A stretch of 64,000 bases of DNA, taken from Candidatus Fermentibacteraceae bacterium (GTDB lineage Bacteria > Fermentibacterota > Fermentibacteria > Fermentibacterales > JCC-6). Shown here in pieces: positions 43,974-53,541 of this stretch (its first letter is position 1; every line of letters starts with the position of its first letter). The DNA lies in assembly GCA_016744855.1 (NCBI GenBank), contig JADGDO010000001.1:1-64000 (forward strand), written 5' to 3'. The translations under genes were made by a program, and so were the position numbers. The notes beneath the pieces are model-generated. The model worked only from the letters and a program-made list of their open reading frames with translations. It was not told the origin of the DNA and did no database searches.

Positions 43974-43983
43974 TCCCCCCTGA

Positions 43984-43989
43984 TATATT
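43984..43989 (+). promoter_or_regulatory. Possible extended -10 promoter of smpB
   Basis: TGA immediately before TATATT gives an extended -10 (TGnTATAWT type), 22 nt before the smpB ATG. A weak GTGCAA (43961-43966) lies 17 nt upstream. Both overlap the tRNA promoter region on the other strand. Confidence 0.45.
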
Positions 43990-44010
43990 CCCCCTACCGA
44001 AGGGACGGAA

Positions 44011-44481
44011 ATGACTGAAAAAGCACGAACAATTGCAAGAAACAGAAGAGCCAGACACGACTATCACATAATGGAAACCATCGAAATGGGGATGGTTCTT
44101 CTCGGTAGCGAAATTAAATCGATCAGAAGCGGGAAAGTCAGTCTTGTGGGAGCTTATGCACAGTTTGACGACAATCTGGAGCTCTGGGTTCACGGAGTTC
44201 ACATTGCTGAATACCCTGAAGCCCGTGATAACCACGAACCTGATCGATGCAGAAAGCTTCTTGCCCACGGTAAGGAACTAAAAAAAATAAGAAGAAAAGT
44301 TGAAGAAAAGGGCGTAACGCTGATTGCCCTCGACGTTCATCTTTCAGAGGGTGGTCGGGCAAAAATACAGATTGGCCTCTGCAAAGGAAAAACGAAGTAT
44401 GACAAAAGATCCGATATTGCAGACCGCGACAGCAAGAGAAGAATGGATGTTGCAATGAAACATGCTCTGAGAGAGCAATGA
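44011..44481 (+). CDS. smpB: SsrA-binding protein
   Basis: A 156-residue SmpB: ARNRRARHDYHI, GMVLLGSEIKSIRSGKVSL, HIAEY, the basic RKLLAHGKELKKI and the RRMDVAMKHAL tail. It binds tmRNA and brings it to stalled ribosomes. It is full-length for the family. It leads a rightward run with an amidase gene (4-nt overlap). ssrA itself was not found in the window. Confidence 0.95.
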   Translation: MTEKARTIARNRRARHDYHIMETIEMGMVLLGSEIKSIRSGKVSLVGAYAQFDDNLELWVHGVHIAEYPEARDNHEPDRCRKLLAHGKELKKIRRKVEEKGVTLIALDVHLSEGGRAKIQIGLCKGKTKYDKRSDIADRDSKRRMDVAMKHALREQ

Positions 44482-45593
44482 ACAATCTTCTTCTTCTTTC
44501 TGCTCTAGCAGTGGTTAACCTCAATCTTTTTCCCCGACATGACGGTGTTATCGTTGAGTTTATCTCAGGGCAGATTCTTGAGCCTGTTGTCAGCGCCTCA
44601 GGAAATACTATCAGAATCGATTTCAACGAACCGGTCAACCTGTTTGAAGCACAATCCTTGCCCATATGGATCGACAGGTTGGTGGAAGATTCCACCGGTG
44701 TTACTATTGAATTTGATGAATTGATTGATTCTGCCGACTGGGCACTCAGCGGTGATTCAATGGCAATGATTGTATTTGCCAGGGCAGAGGAGGAGATACT
44801 TCTTCCTTCAGTTTCATGGCAGGCTCCTCCTGCTCCACCCGATACGAGTACCTGGTCTGATTCACTTGTTTTCGCTGCACTGGAGCGGGGCGAGGGTTCA
44901 CCATGGCTTGTTGATTTCGATTGCATTGTGATTGATCCCGGTCACGGTGGAAGAGATCCGGGCGCCGTAGGCGCATCGGGGAGTCAGGAGAAAGACAGAA
45001 CCCTGGAAATATCACTCATGATAAGGGATTTGTTGAGAATTAGGCTTCCTGAATTGCGAGTTGTTCTTACAAGAACCACAGATGATTATGTCTCTTTGGG
45101 TGCAAGAACAAGAATTGCCAATAGAAACAGAGCCGATCTTTTTGTAAGTATTCACTGTAACGCAGCACCGAATCGTTCTGCACACGGTTTTGAAACCTAC
45201 TTTCTCTCAAGAGCGAGGACAGACGATGCAAGAGCAGTTCAGATGCTGGAGAATAACGCGCTTGAACTTGATGAAGAAATGTCAACTCCAGAGAATCCCC
45301 TTTCCTTCCTGCTTGCAGACATGTCGCAATCTATTTTCCAAAATCAATCAAGCCACCTCGCTGGAGCAATACAGAACAGTTTCAGTGAGGCTTTTCCGAT
45401 AAGAAGAGACAGAGGTGTGAAACGGGCTGGTTTTTATGTTCTTAGAGGAGCCTATATGCCAGCGGTGCTTGTTGAGGTAGGTTTCATATCTAATCTGGAG
45501 GAAGAACAGGAACTGATTTCACTGGACTTCCGTTTTAAAACTGCACAGGCTATTGTTGAGTCTATAGTTGAATATTCCGAAAGGGAGAATTAG
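44478..45593 (+). CDS. N-acetylmuramoyl-L-alanine amidase (Amidase_3)
   Basis: A 371-residue periplasmic cell-wall hydrolase: an N-terminal beta-rich region like AMIN (about residues 15-115) and the Amidase_3 zinc domain with IDPGHGGRDPGA, VSIHCNA, and a catalytic Glu in VLVEVGFISN. It cuts the amide between MurNAc and L-Ala. The very short N-terminal hydrophobic stretch (NNLLLLSALAVVNL) serves as signal. The next gene overlaps by 1 nt. Confidence 0.9.
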   Translation: MNNLLLLSALAVVNLNLFPRHDGVIVEFISGQILEPVVSASGNTIRIDFNEPVNLFEAQSLPIWIDRLVEDSTGVTIEFDELIDSADWALSGDSMAMIVFARAEEEILLPSVSWQAPPAPPDTSTWSDSLVFAALERGEGSPWLVDFDCIVIDPGHGGRDPGAVGASGSQEKDRTLEISLMIRDLLRIRLPELRVVLTRTTDDYVSLGARTRIANRNRADLFVSIHCNAAPNRSAHGFETYFLSRARTDDARAVQMLENNALELDEEMSTPENPLSFLLADMSQSIFQNQSSHLAGAIQNSFSEAFPIRRDRGVKRAGFYVLRGAYMPAVLVEVGFISNLEEEQELISLDFRFKTAQAIVESIVEYSEREN

Positions 45594-46210
45594 TGGTTGC
45601 TAAAAAGAAAAAATCTGCTGGACCGGGTTCTTCGAGACTTGTCAGATCACTCATAATCGTTGCTGTTGCTGCCTTGCTTATGGGTGTTACTGCCAAGGTT
45701 ACTATGGATACTTTGAACAGGAAAATGGGTCTTGAAACAGACGAGACTTCTCAGTCTGCTGATACTACATTGACTGAGGAAAACCTGGAAGTTGCTGTGA
45801 TGCCGGAATTCGACCCCACAACAGTGACTGGGACAGGTTCAGCCATTTGGGCCCCTGATTGGAAAACTACACCATGTTCACTCTATATTTCTGAGGGATC
45901 TGAAGCAATTTTCGATTCACTTCAGCAGTCTCCTTCTCCTGCTTCAAGGAATACAGAGCTTCAGCTTCTTGTTGAACTCTGGGCTGGTTACAGCGGATTT
46001 GAAGCAATTGAAATTGAGAGGGTTTGGGTATTTGCAAGTGGTGACACATGTTTTATCGATTTACCAAGATCTGCAGACTGGCAGGGAGTCAGAAAAACAA
46101 TAGAGAGCAGATTTATATCATATACTGTGCTTTACCCATTTGTCGCCGGAGAAATGCTTGAAGGTTTTGAAGAAGGTATTCCTGTTGCGGGAGTACCATC
46201 CATCAGATAG
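45593..46210 (+). CDS. GerMN-like membrane-anchored protein
   Basis: A 205-residue protein starting at GTG 45593, with a membrane helix (LIIVAVAALLMGVTA, about residues 19-34) and an extracytoplasmic domain. The domain follows the GerMN outline: CSLYISEG strand, a helical ELQLLVELWAGYSG, then FASGDTCFIDLPRS and a second helix before VAGEMLEG. Similarity is faint, but the order amidase-GerMN-rph-rdgB is a neighbourhood recalled from other bacteria. A possible partner of the amidase at the cell wall. Confidence 0.55.
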   Translation: MVAKKKKSAGPGSSRLVRSLIIVAVAALLMGVTAKVTMDTLNRKMGLETDETSQSADTTLTEENLEVAVMPEFDPTTVTGTGSAIWAPDWKTTPCSLYISEGSEAIFDSLQQSPSPASRNTELQLLVELWAGYSGFEAIEIERVWVFASGDTCFIDLPRSADWQGVRKTIESRFISYTVLYPFVAGEMLEGFEEGIPVAGVPSIR

Positions 46211-46241
46211 AGTTTAATTGCAAAACAGGATTGGTAGCATA

Positions 46242-46976
46242 ATGACAGAAACAAAGAGAATTGATGGCAGACTTTGGGATCACTTGAGAGATATTTCTCT
46301 CGAAACAGCTTACCAGCCGGGTCCACATGGAAGTGTTCTTGTTTCTTGGGGAGAGAACAGGGTTCTCTGTTCCGCTACAGTGGAATACAAAGTACCCGCT
46401 TTCCTCAGAGGTAAGGGCAAAGGTTGGGTTACCGCTGAATACGATATGCTTCCCGGTAGCGGAGACCGCCGGATCAGACGCGACAGAACGGGTAACGGTA
46501 TCAAGGGTCGCAGTCAGGAAATTCAAAGGCTTATCGGCCGTTCACTCAGGCAGTGTGTAAACATGGCAGACATGCCGGACAAAACCATTACAGTAGACTG
46601 TGATGTGCTCGTTGCCGATGGAGGTACCCGTGTGGCAAGTGTAACGGGAAGCGTTGTTGCTCTTCGCCTGGCGATCCTGAGAATGCTCTCGAGTGGAAAG
46701 CTGGAAAAAGATCCCTGGCGGCAGTACATCGGTGCTTTGAGTTTGGGTGTTGTTAAGGGTGATACACTTCTTGACCTGTGCTATGAGGAAGACAGCAGGG
46801 CAGATATGGATATGAATGTTGTCGCAGGAGAAGATGGAATGCTCATTGAGATACAAGCTTCAGCGGAGGAAAACCCAGTAGCACACGGTACTGTTTTCAG
46901 TATGGCAGCAAGTGCGATTGAAGCAATTAGAGAGATAGTAATTCCAGCACAGAAAGCAGCTGCGGGAGAGCTATGA
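46242..46976 (+). CDS. rph: Ribonuclease PH
   Basis: A 244-residue phosphorolytic 3'-5' exonuclease that trims tRNA 3' ends. It shows SVLVSWGENRVLCSATVE, GWVTAEYDMLPGS, the phosphate-site RSQEIQRLIGRSLR (in part), and the DCDVLVADGGTRVASVTGS motif (in part). A frame extends to TTG 46218, but ATG 46242 gives the usual family start and length. It overlaps rdgB by 4 nt. Confidence 0.93.
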   Translation: MTETKRIDGRLWDHLRDISLETAYQPGPHGSVLVSWGENRVLCSATVEYKVPAFLRGKGKGWVTAEYDMLPGSGDRRIRRDRTGNGIKGRSQEIQRLIGRSLRQCVNMADMPDKTITVDCDVLVADGGTRVASVTGSVVALRLAILRMLSSGKLEKDPWRQYIGALSLGVVKGDTLLDLCYEEDSRADMDMNVVAGEDGMLIEIQASAEENPVAHGTVFSMAASAIEAIREIVIPAQKAAAGEL

Positions 46977-47557
46977 GTCAAATAGTTCTGGCTTCTGCAA
47001 ACAGAGACAAGCTCAAAGAGCTCGAAAAGCTTATCAATCATGGTGAGATCGTTGCTATAGGGGAGATTATTCCCGGTTGGGATGTTGAGGAAACTGGCCT
47101 AACCCTCGAAGAAAATGCTCTTCTTAAGGCTAGAGCCGCCGCTGAGGCAACAAACAGGGTTTCCATAGCTGATGACACCGGTCTTTTTGTGTGGGCCCTT
47201 GGCGGGGCTCCAGGCGTTTACACAGCTAGATATGCCGGTGAAAGTTGTTCTTACAGTGACAACACCGCAAAACTTCTTAATGCTCTAAGCGGAGAAAAAC
47301 CCCCTAACAGAAAAGCTTCTTTCAAGACTGTAATTGCCATGGTAACCCCGGAAGGGGAAGAACACGTTTTTGAGGGTTCAGTTGACGGGTTAATAACGGA
47401 AGAGCTACGGGGTGGTGGTGGATTCGGGTATGATCCTGTTTTTTATTCCACTGAACTTGGTAAAACATTTGCCGAATCTACCTCTGAAGAAAAAGGCACA
47501 GTTTCTCACCGTGCCAGGGCCATGAAAGCTCTTACGCTCTATCTTGAGGAGAAATAA
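46973..47557 (+). CDS. rdgB: XTP/dITP diphosphatase
   Basis: A 194-residue HAM1/RdgB family pyrophosphatase that removes non-canonical purine nucleotides. Motifs: VLASANRDKLKELE, ADDTGLFVWALGGAPGVYTARYAG (in part), GFGYDPVFY and TSEEKGTVSHRARAM. Full-length. The ATG overlaps the rph stop by 4 nt, consistent with the common rph-rdgB pair. Confidence 0.93.
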   Translation: MSQIVLASANRDKLKELEKLINHGEIVAIGEIIPGWDVEETGLTLEENALLKARAAAEATNRVSIADDTGLFVWALGGAPGVYTARYAGESCSYSDNTAKLLNALSGEKPPNRKASFKTVIAMVTPEGEEHVFEGSVDGLITEELRGGGGFGYDPVFYSTELGKTFAESTSEEKGTVSHRARAMKALTLYLEEK

Positions 47558-47908
47558 ATGATTTTGCTGCTTATTTTGATACTCCAACCGCTACCTGATG
47601 ATTTCTCTCCGGTCGATTGTCTTCTTGATTCTCTCCAGTATAACTCAATCTATCCGGATCCTTTTCCGGAGGATGTGCTTATCATGCTTGAAGATGAGGA
47701 TACAAGTACCTGTATTGATAGCGATGATCACTATTTCGATTTTGTCTTAAGAGAGAACCACAAGCCAGGGGGGCCTGGAGATCCGAACACCTCCCCGGTT
47801 ATTGACCGCTTCAGAGTGTACAGCGATGGCACAATACTTTGGTTCAGCCCTCTGCCCGGGATGTACATTGCCTGGGAAGATTTTCTAGCTGGAGTCACCG
47901 GGCTGTAA
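47558..47908 (+). CDS. Small exported acidic protein of unknown function
   Basis: A 116-residue protein beginning directly after the rdgB stop, with a short hydrophobic N-terminus (MILLLILILQP) and an acidic, Pro/Asp-rich body. It has two cysteines (DCLL, TCID). No family was recognised. It probably shares the rdgB transcript. Confidence 0.6.
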   Translation: MILLLILILQPLPDDFSPVDCLLDSLQYNSIYPDPFPEDVLIMLEDEDTSTCIDSDDHYFDFVLRENHKPGGPGDPNTSPVIDRFRVYSDGTILWFSPLPGMYIAWEDFLAGVTGL

Positions 47909-47973
47909 CGGGAGAAGTTATGCAATATCCGCTGACACTGGAAACAGAAGTCGTTTTATGAAACCTTCATCAA

Positions 47974-48483
47974 TTGAAGGTGTTCCCTTTGCTGTCGAGT
48001 ATGCAAGAGGAAGCACCGGGATTTCTGGTTCGGGATTCAAATATGTCTCTTGACCTTCACGGATACACGGTCTCTGAAGCATTGACAATGTTTGTCAGCC
48101 ATTACAACGAGAGGCTTGGCAGGGGAGACACATCCAGGTTCACAGTGATTCACGGTTACGGTTCTGGAGGTACCGGAGGAAAGATACGCACAGCTCTTCG
48201 TAAACTCCTTGCAGCTTTCCCCGATGAGGTAGTAACAGATACTACTCCCGTGAATCCAGGTGTTACAATCATTATGCCTATCGGAAAGCTTCCCGGAGGA
48301 GCAGGAATTCTCACCGGTGAGATTTACGAGTTCTGCATCAATGGAAAGACTGAGTCAAAGATACTGGGAAAATTCAGACAGTTCGGTGATCTGAAGGTGA
48401 AGAATGCACTGAGACAGATGGTAAAGAACGGCAGACTAAGCGCTTCAAGAAAAGGCAAGCACGCCTTCTACAGCAGCCTTTAA
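47974..48483 (+). CDS. Smr domain protein
   Basis: A protein of 169 residues from TTG 47974, or 146 from ATG 48043. It carries an Smr domain with the LDLHGYTVSEAL motif and the VIHGYGSGGTGGKIR glycine-rich loop. Smr domains bind or nick nucleic acids (MutS2, ribosome-rescue and RNA-decay factors). The C-terminal 50 residues (LGKFRQFGDLKVKNALRQM...) look like a winged helix. The start is unclear: a 31-codon frame beginning at ATG 47958 overlaps the N-terminus in another frame and ends in TCT-TGA-C. Confidence 0.7.
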   Translation: MKVFPLLSSMQEEAPGFLVRDSNMSLDLHGYTVSEALTMFVSHYNERLGRGDTSRFTVIHGYGSGGTGGKIRTALRKLLAAFPDEVVTDTTPVNPGVTIIMPIGKLPGGAGILTGEIYEFCINGKTESKILGKFRQFGDLKVKNALRQMVKNGRLSASRKGKHAFYSSL

Positions 48484-48484
48484 T

Positions 48485-48838
48485 TTACGTTGAAAAGCTT
48501 GATTTAAGGTACATGCCCAGGACAAAGGCCGAGATTCCAGCAATAACATTGACAAGAATGAACCCACCGGCAGCTAAAACTTCACCTGAGTTCCAGAGCT
48601 TCACAGCATGTCCGCTGAATGCGCTGAAGGTAGTGAGGGCACCGAGAAATCCGGTTGCCGCAAATAGAGCGAACTTTGAGTCGTGTGAAAGTAATCCCAT
48701 TACAAGGCAGCCGGCGAGATTAACTGCTATTATTCCGAATGTGCTTCCGGTAAGACTGACTACTGCATGCCTGACAACGGCACCGGCAAATCCGCCGGCG
48801 CCGACAGCTGCAGCTTCATAGATAAGGGTCAGTTTCAC
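48485..48838 (-). CDS. crcB: Fluoride exporter CrcB/FluC
   Basis: A 117-residue, four-helix membrane protein of the Fluc family, which forms dual-topology dimers that export fluoride. Typical motifs: [23 protein letters not shown] with the pore Asn, and [13 protein letters not shown] fluoride riboswitch is often found near crcB, but here the gene overlaps fusA by 4 nt and none is possible upstream. It converges with the Smr gene. Confidence 0.88.
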   Translation of the reverse strand: MKLTLIYEAAAVGAGGFAGAVVRHAVVSLTGSTFGIIAVNLAGCLVMGLLSHDSKFALFAATGFLGALTTFSAFSGHAVKLWNSGEVLAAGGFILVNVIAGISAFVLGMYLKSSFST

Positions 48839-50916
48839 CCTTTTTTGTGTTCCTTAAGAACCTCTTCAGCAACAGAAACAGGTACTGCTTCATAATGTTC
48901 AAACTGCATGGAGAATGTTGCTCTTCCCTGAGTAGAGTTTCGGAGGTCTGTTGCGTATCCAAACATTTTTGAAAGAGGTATTCTTGCCTTGAATTCTTTT
49001 GCATTTCCTCTGGCTTCCATTGAAACAATGATTCCTCTTCGCTCGTAAATGCTTCCAGATACTCCGCCGGAGTATTCTTCGGGACTTATGATTGAAACAG
49101 ACATCATTGGCTCAAGAAGTCTTGGACCGCACTTCAAGAAGGCCTTTTTGAAAGCATTTCTTGCACAGATACGGAACGCCATTTCGGAGGAATCAACCGC
49201 GTGGCTTGAACCATCTTTCAGAGTGACGCGAACATCCACAACAGGGAAACCGCAGTAAATACCGTCTTTCATTGCATCGATGATGCCCTTTTCCACTGAA
49301 GGAATGTATTCCCTCGGAATGTTTCCACCCTTTACAGAGTTTTCAAATTCAAACCCTGTGCCTGCAGGAAGTGGTTTAACAGTGAAGACGATATGGGCAT
49401 ACTGTCCTTTTCCACCGGTCTGTTTCTTGTATTTTTCATTCCAGTCTACTGAACTGCTTATTGTTTCTCTGTATGCAACCTGAGGCTCATTTACATCAAC
49501 TTCAACGAAAAATTCACGCTTAATCCGGTCAACCAGAATTTCAAGGTGAAGTTCTCCCATACCCGATAAAACAGTGTCACCGGTTTCCTCGTTGGTCTCT
49601 ACAGTGAAGGTAGGATCTTCCTCAGAGAGTTTGGCCAGAGCTTCTGTAAGCTTGTCTCTGTCCTGTCTCTTTATGGGTTTAACCGCGATGCTCAGAACTG
49701 GAGCAGGGAACTCGATTGCCTCAAGAATTATCGGTTCATCAATTGAACAGATGGTGTCTCCCGTAATTGTGTCGGAGAGCCCGATAACAGCACCAATCTC
49801 ACCGGTATTCAATCGTTCAACAGCTTCGCGTTTGTTTGCATGCATTCTGAGAATCCTGCCGACTCTCTGCTTCTTACCTGTTGTGGAATTGAAAACGTGC
49901 GTTCCTGCTTCCAGAACACCGGAGTAAACTCTTGTGTAGATGAGTTTGCCTGTGTGTCTGTCTGTAACGACTTTGAATGCCAGAGCAGCCAGTGGACCAT
50001 CATTACCCGGAGCGCGTTTCTCGAGCTTGCCGGTCTTGCTTTTTCCGCTGATTGGAGGAAGATCAAGAGGTGATGGGAGATAGGCTATAACTGCATCAAG
50101 AAGTCTCTGTACACCTTTGTTCTTGTAAGCGCTTCCACAGAGAACAGGGCAGACAAGACCAGCATGTGTGGCTTTTTTTATAGCGAGAGAAAGTTCTGCT
50201 TTTGAAATTTCTTCATCTGCACAGAATTTATCAAGAAGTGCTTCATCGACTTCACTGACCTTTTCGACAAGAATAAGTCTCTGTTTTGCAGCTATTTTTT
50301 CCATATCAGCTGGGATAGGCTTTTCCTCGAATTTCATTCCACCTGTTGATTCGTCATAGTAGACTGCGCAGTTGTCGACCAGATCAACTATTCCAAGGAA
50401 TTCCTTCTTCTCACCAAGTATCGGGATTGTTATCGGAATAGCGTTGGCATTCAAGCGAGAGTGAAGTTCTTTGAGAACTCCGTAGAAGTCTGCTCCTGAT
50501 CTGTCCATTTTGTTAATAAATGCGATTCTTGGAACAGCGTACTTTTCAGCCTGACGCCAGACAGTCTCGCTCTGGGGCTCTACTCCACCAACAGCACAAA
50601 AGAGTGCAATGGTTCCATCGAGAACTCTGAGACTTCTCTCAACCTCAACCGTGAAGTCAACATGACCCGGGGTATCAATCAGGTTGATCTGATGTTGCTT
50701 CCACTCGGTTGTTGTTGCAGCACTTGTGATTGTAATTCCGCGCTCCTGTTCCTGCGCCATCCAATCGAGTGTTGCTTCTCCATCGTGAACTTCACCTATT
50801 TTGTGTGATTTGCCTGTGTAGAAGAGAATTCTTTCAGAAACTGTAGTTTTACCAGCATCAATATGAGCCATAATTCCGATATTGCGAATTTTAGCGAGAT
50901 TGTATTCGCCTGCCAT
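48835..50916 (-). CDS. fusA: Elongation factor G
   Basis: A 693-residue translational GTPase. The G domain has [17 protein letters not shown] and NKMDR; domain II has the EAGTHVFN strand; domains III-V include GMGELHLEI and a C-terminal [15 protein letters not shown]-like end. It drives tRNA-mRNA translocation on the ribosome. It stands apart from rpsL/rpsG and is followed by crcB. A promoter-like region lies between it and tex. Confidence 0.96.
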   Translation of the reverse strand: MAGEYNLAKIRNIGIMAHIDAGKTTVSERILFYTGKSHKIGEVHDGEATLDWMAQEQERGITITSAATTTEWKQHQINLIDTPGHVDFTVEVERSLRVLDGTIALFCAVGGVEPQSETVWRQAEKYAVPRIAFINKMDRSGADFYGVLKELHSRLNANAIPITIPILGEKKEFLGIVDLVDNCAVYYDESTGGMKFEEKPIPADMEKIAAKQRLILVEKVSEVDEALLDKFCADEEISKAELSLAIKKATHAGLVCPVLCGSAYKNKGVQRLLDAVIAYLPSPLDLPPISGKSKTGKLEKRAPGNDGPLAALAFKVVTDRHTGKLIYTRVYSGVLEAGTHVFNSTTGKKQRVGRILRMHANKREAVERLNTGEIGAVIGLSDTITGDTICSIDEPIILEAIEFPAPVLSIAVKPIKRQDRDKLTEALAKLSEEDPTFTVETNEETGDTVLSGMGELHLEILVDRIKREFFVEVDVNEPQVAYRETISSSVDWNEKYKKQTGGKGQYAHIVFTVKPLPAGTGFEFENSVKGGNIPREYIPSVEKGIIDAMKDGIYCGFPVVDVRVTLKDGSSHAVDSSEMAFRICARNAFKKAFLKCGPRLLEPMMSVSIISPEEYSGGVSGSIYERRGIIVSMEARGNAKEFKARIPLSKMFGYATDLRNSTQGRATFSMQFEHYEAVPVSVAEEVLKEHKKG

Positions 50917-50956
50917 CTATCCATCTCCGTTCGTGAATGATTTGTTTGAAGGGTGG

Positions 50957-50986
50957 AATATACGCTAACTGCAACACACTGTGCAA
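50957..50986 (-). promoter_or_regulatory. Possible fusA promoter
   Basis: On the minus strand TTGCAC (50986-50981) and TATATT (50962-50957) are 18 nt apart, about 40 nt before the fusA ATG. The tex promoter candidate on the other strand (CTGCAA at 50969-50974, TTATAT at 50992-50997, 17 nt apart) overlaps it. Confidence 0.4.
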
Positions 50987-51025
50987 AAAAATTATATTCC
51001 AGACTAAATATACAAAGGAGAATTT

Positions 51026-53128
51026 ATGAATATTCAAGGAAGAATTGCTTCTGAACTTAAGCTGGATTCAAGCAAAGTTGCAGAAGTACTTGCTCTTATG
51101 GGGCAGGGAGCAACCATCCCATTCATTGCAAGATACAGAAAAGAAGCCTCCGGTGGAATGGATGAAGTTGTTCTTGCATCTCTGCGCGATACATGGCAAA
51201 AGCTGGAAGCACTTGATAAACGGAAGGCAGCAGTTCTTTCTTCCCTGGAAGAGCGGGAACTGCTTACTGATGATCTCAAAAAGAAGATCAGTGATGTGAA
51301 ATCTCTTACTGAGCTGGAAGATATCTACCTTCCGTTCAGGCCTAAGAGAAGAACAAGAGCAGCAAAAGCAATTGAGAGTGGTCTGGAACCTCTTGCTGAT
51401 TTACTTCTCAAGCAGAATAGGGAAGATGATCCCGAGCTTCTAGCATTACCCTTTGTTAGTGATTCTGTACAGGATGTTGAAACAGCACTTGCCGGTGCAA
51501 GAGACATTATAGCAGAGAGAATGGCTCAGCATTCCGGAGTAAGAGCAGAGATGCGAAGGCTCTTTCTGAATAAAGGCTATTTCAAGTGCAAAGTTATAAA
51601 GGGCAAAGAGGAAGCAGGAAGCAGGTTCAGAGACTGGTTTGACTGGTCGGAAAAAGTTGCCACTGCTCCGTCCCACAGGGTTTTGGCTATGCGAAGAGGG
51701 GAAAGGGAGCTTTTCCTTAATCTATCCATTCATGTTGATGAGGAAACTACTTCTTCTGTTATGAGAAGGCATTTCCCGATTATGGAAAACAGATGTGGTG
51801 AACAGATTCATATGGCTCTGGAAGACGGTTTCAAAAGGCTTCTAGGACCCCAGATGGAAACCGAGATTAGACTCGTCTCCAAGGAAAAAGCAGACAGGGA
51901 AGCTATTTCAGTTTTCGCTCTGAACCTTCGTGAGCTAATCATGGCTGCTCCTCTGGGCGGGAAAAGAGTGATGGCGATTGACCCCGGCTTCCGCACCGGT
52001 TGCAAAACAGTTTGCCTGGATGAACAGGGCAGATTTCTCGAGTATTCAACAATTTTCCCGGCAATAGGTAAAACAGATTCAGCAGCAGCTGAGGTAAAAA
52101 AACTCATAAAGAAACACAGCCTCGAATACATCGCGGTAGGTAATGGAACTGCCGGCCGTGAGACCGAGAGTTTTCTGAGAGCGCTCGAGCTGCAAATTCC
52201 TGTTGTGATGGTAAATGAAAGTGGCGCTTCTATATATTCTGCTTCAAAGATTGCCAGGCAGGAGTTTCCTGACCTGGACCTTACGATAAGAGGTGCTGTT
52301 TCCATCGGAAGAAGATTACAGGATCCTCTGGCTGAACTTGTTAAAATCGACCCGGGTAGTGTTGGTGTCGGACAGTATCAACATGATGTAGATCAGAAGC
52401 AATTGAAACTGGCCCTTGATGATACAGTGATGTCTTGTGTTAACTCTGTGGGGGTTAATCTTAATACTGCCAGTGCAAAACTCCTCTCTTATATCTCGGG
52501 TCTGAGCCCTGCCAGGGCCTCATCCGTAGTAAAATTCAGGGATGATTCCGGTGGGTTTGTATCGAGAGCCCAGTTGAAGAAAGTTGCCGGAATTGGTCCT
52601 GTTGCTTTTCAGCAATGTGCAGGTTTCCTCCGTGTAGCAGGAGCATCCAACCCACTCGACAGAAGTGCAGTGCATCCGGAGAGTTATTCTATTGTTAAAA
52701 GAATGGCGACAGATGTTCAAACTGATGTTAAGGGTCTTATGGAAAGCGCAGACAAGAGAAAGCTTATAAAACTGAGCGACTATGTTACAGCTGACAGGGG
52801 AATGCCGACACTTCGGGACATTGTAGCAGAGCTGGAGAAACCCGGAAGAGATCCCAGGAGTGTCTTTGAGACTTTCTCATTTGCTGATGTTCACACTATT
52901 GACGATTTGAGCGACGGTATGAAACTACCGGGATTGGTTACTAATGTGACAGATTTCGGTGCATTTGTCGATATCGGGGTCCATACTGACGGGCTTGTAC
53001 ATGTAAGTCGATTAAGTACAAAGTGGATCAAGCATCCCTCAGAGGTTGTTCATGTGGGAATGAAAGTAGATGTTACCGTTACAGGTGTTGAGAAGTCGAG
53101 GAAAAGAATCAGTCTTTCTATGATCTGA
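51026..53128 (+). CDS. tex: Tex family transcription accessory protein
   Basis: A 700-residue Tex protein: N-terminal helical domain (IPFIARYRKEASGGMDEV, in part), a YqgF/RNase H-like domain near residue 315 (VMAIDPGFRTGCK), a helix-hairpin-helix region (GLSPARASSVV, VAGIGPVAF) and a C-terminal S1 RNA-binding domain (LVTNVTDFGAFVDIG, HVSRLS). It binds nucleic acids and influences transcription and translation. It is a little shorter than usual. The ATG follows AAAGGAG. Confidence 0.93.
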   Translation: MNIQGRIASELKLDSSKVAEVLALMGQGATIPFIARYRKEASGGMDEVVLASLRDTWQKLEALDKRKAAVLSSLEERELLTDDLKKKISDVKSLTELEDIYLPFRPKRRTRAAKAIESGLEPLADLLLKQNREDDPELLALPFVSDSVQDVETALAGARDIIAERMAQHSGVRAEMRRLFLNKGYFKCKVIKGKEEAGSRFRDWFDWSEKVATAPSHRVLAMRRGERELFLNLSIHVDEETTSSVMRRHFPIMENRCGEQIHMALEDGFKRLLGPQMETEIRLVSKEKADREAISVFALNLRELIMAAPLGGKRVMAIDPGFRTGCKTVCLDEQGRFLEYSTIFPAIGKTDSAAAEVKKLIKKHSLEYIAVGNGTAGRETESFLRALELQIPVVMVNESGASIYSASKIARQEFPDLDLTIRGAVSIGRRLQDPLAELVKIDPGSVGVGQYQHDVDQKQLKLALDDTVMSCVNSVGVNLNTASAKLLSYISGLSPARASSVVKFRDDSGGFVSRAQLKKVAGIGPVAFQQCAGFLRVAGASNPLDRSAVHPESYSIVKRMATDVQTDVKGLMESADKRKLIKLSDYVTADRGMPTLRDIVAELEKPGRDPRSVFETFSFADVHTIDDLSDGMKLPGLVTNVTDFGAFVDIGVHTDGLVHVSRLSTKWIKHPSEVVHVGMKVDVTVTGVEKSRKRISLSMI

Positions 53129-53197
53129 CTTCTGGGTCCGGCACAGGAACTACAACTCCCTTAAGGGGTAGATGCAGATGAAAGGAGTTCAGAATAA

Positions 53198-53524
53198 ATG
53201 AAAATTTCCCTGCTTCTGCTGAGTATTCTGGCACTGTTTGCATGGGCTGATGGTTCAAGTGCCACCGTCGAAATAAAGAACAGTACATCGACCGAATTCT
53301 ACTTTGTCTGGGTTACCGAATCCGGAAGAGAAAAGTGGATCGATCTGCTTGGATTGTCAATTCTACCACCGGACAGTTCCGCCGTCTTCCAGGTAACTGA
53401 AGGATGGTATGATTTCAGGATTGAAGATTGTGACTGGAGAACATATTCCTTTTCAAACATTCCCATTGAAGGGGGGACAAGCTTTCTCTGGGAGGTTTTA
53501 CCGATTCACGAAGATGCCGACTGA
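53198..53524 (+). CDS. Small exported single-domain protein of the 39285 family
   Basis: A 108-residue exported protein: a signal peptide (KISLLLLSILALFAWA) followed by one domain that matches the repeat in the protein at 39285-39908. It shares V-x-I-x-N-S/D-T/x, the F-Y-F-V/Y-Y-V strand, a DLLGLS/DDRLGS turn, a SILPPDSSAVFQV strand, YDFRIED, and a final W-E-V. Acidic C-terminus. AAAGGAG precedes the ATG. It follows tex by 69 nt. Function unknown. Confidence 0.65.
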   Translation: MKISLLLLSILALFAWADGSSATVEIKNSTSTEFYFVWVTESGREKWIDLLGLSILPPDSSAVFQVTEGWYDFRIEDCDWRTYSFSNIPIEGGTSFLWEVLPIHEDAD

Positions 53525-53541
53525 GCCTGCTTCCGGAAACC

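Noticed and set aside
44138-44926. 262-codon frame antisense to smpB and the amidase gene
   Set aside because: Both plus-strand genes have strong family motifs; the antisense frame has none.
48485-50916. A fluoride riboswitch in front of crcB
   Set aside because: crcB overlaps fusA by 4 nt, so there is no leader for one.
53140-53197. CCCTTAAGGGG palindrome after tex as a terminator
   Set aside because: No loop or T run of terminator type; too short to be convincing.
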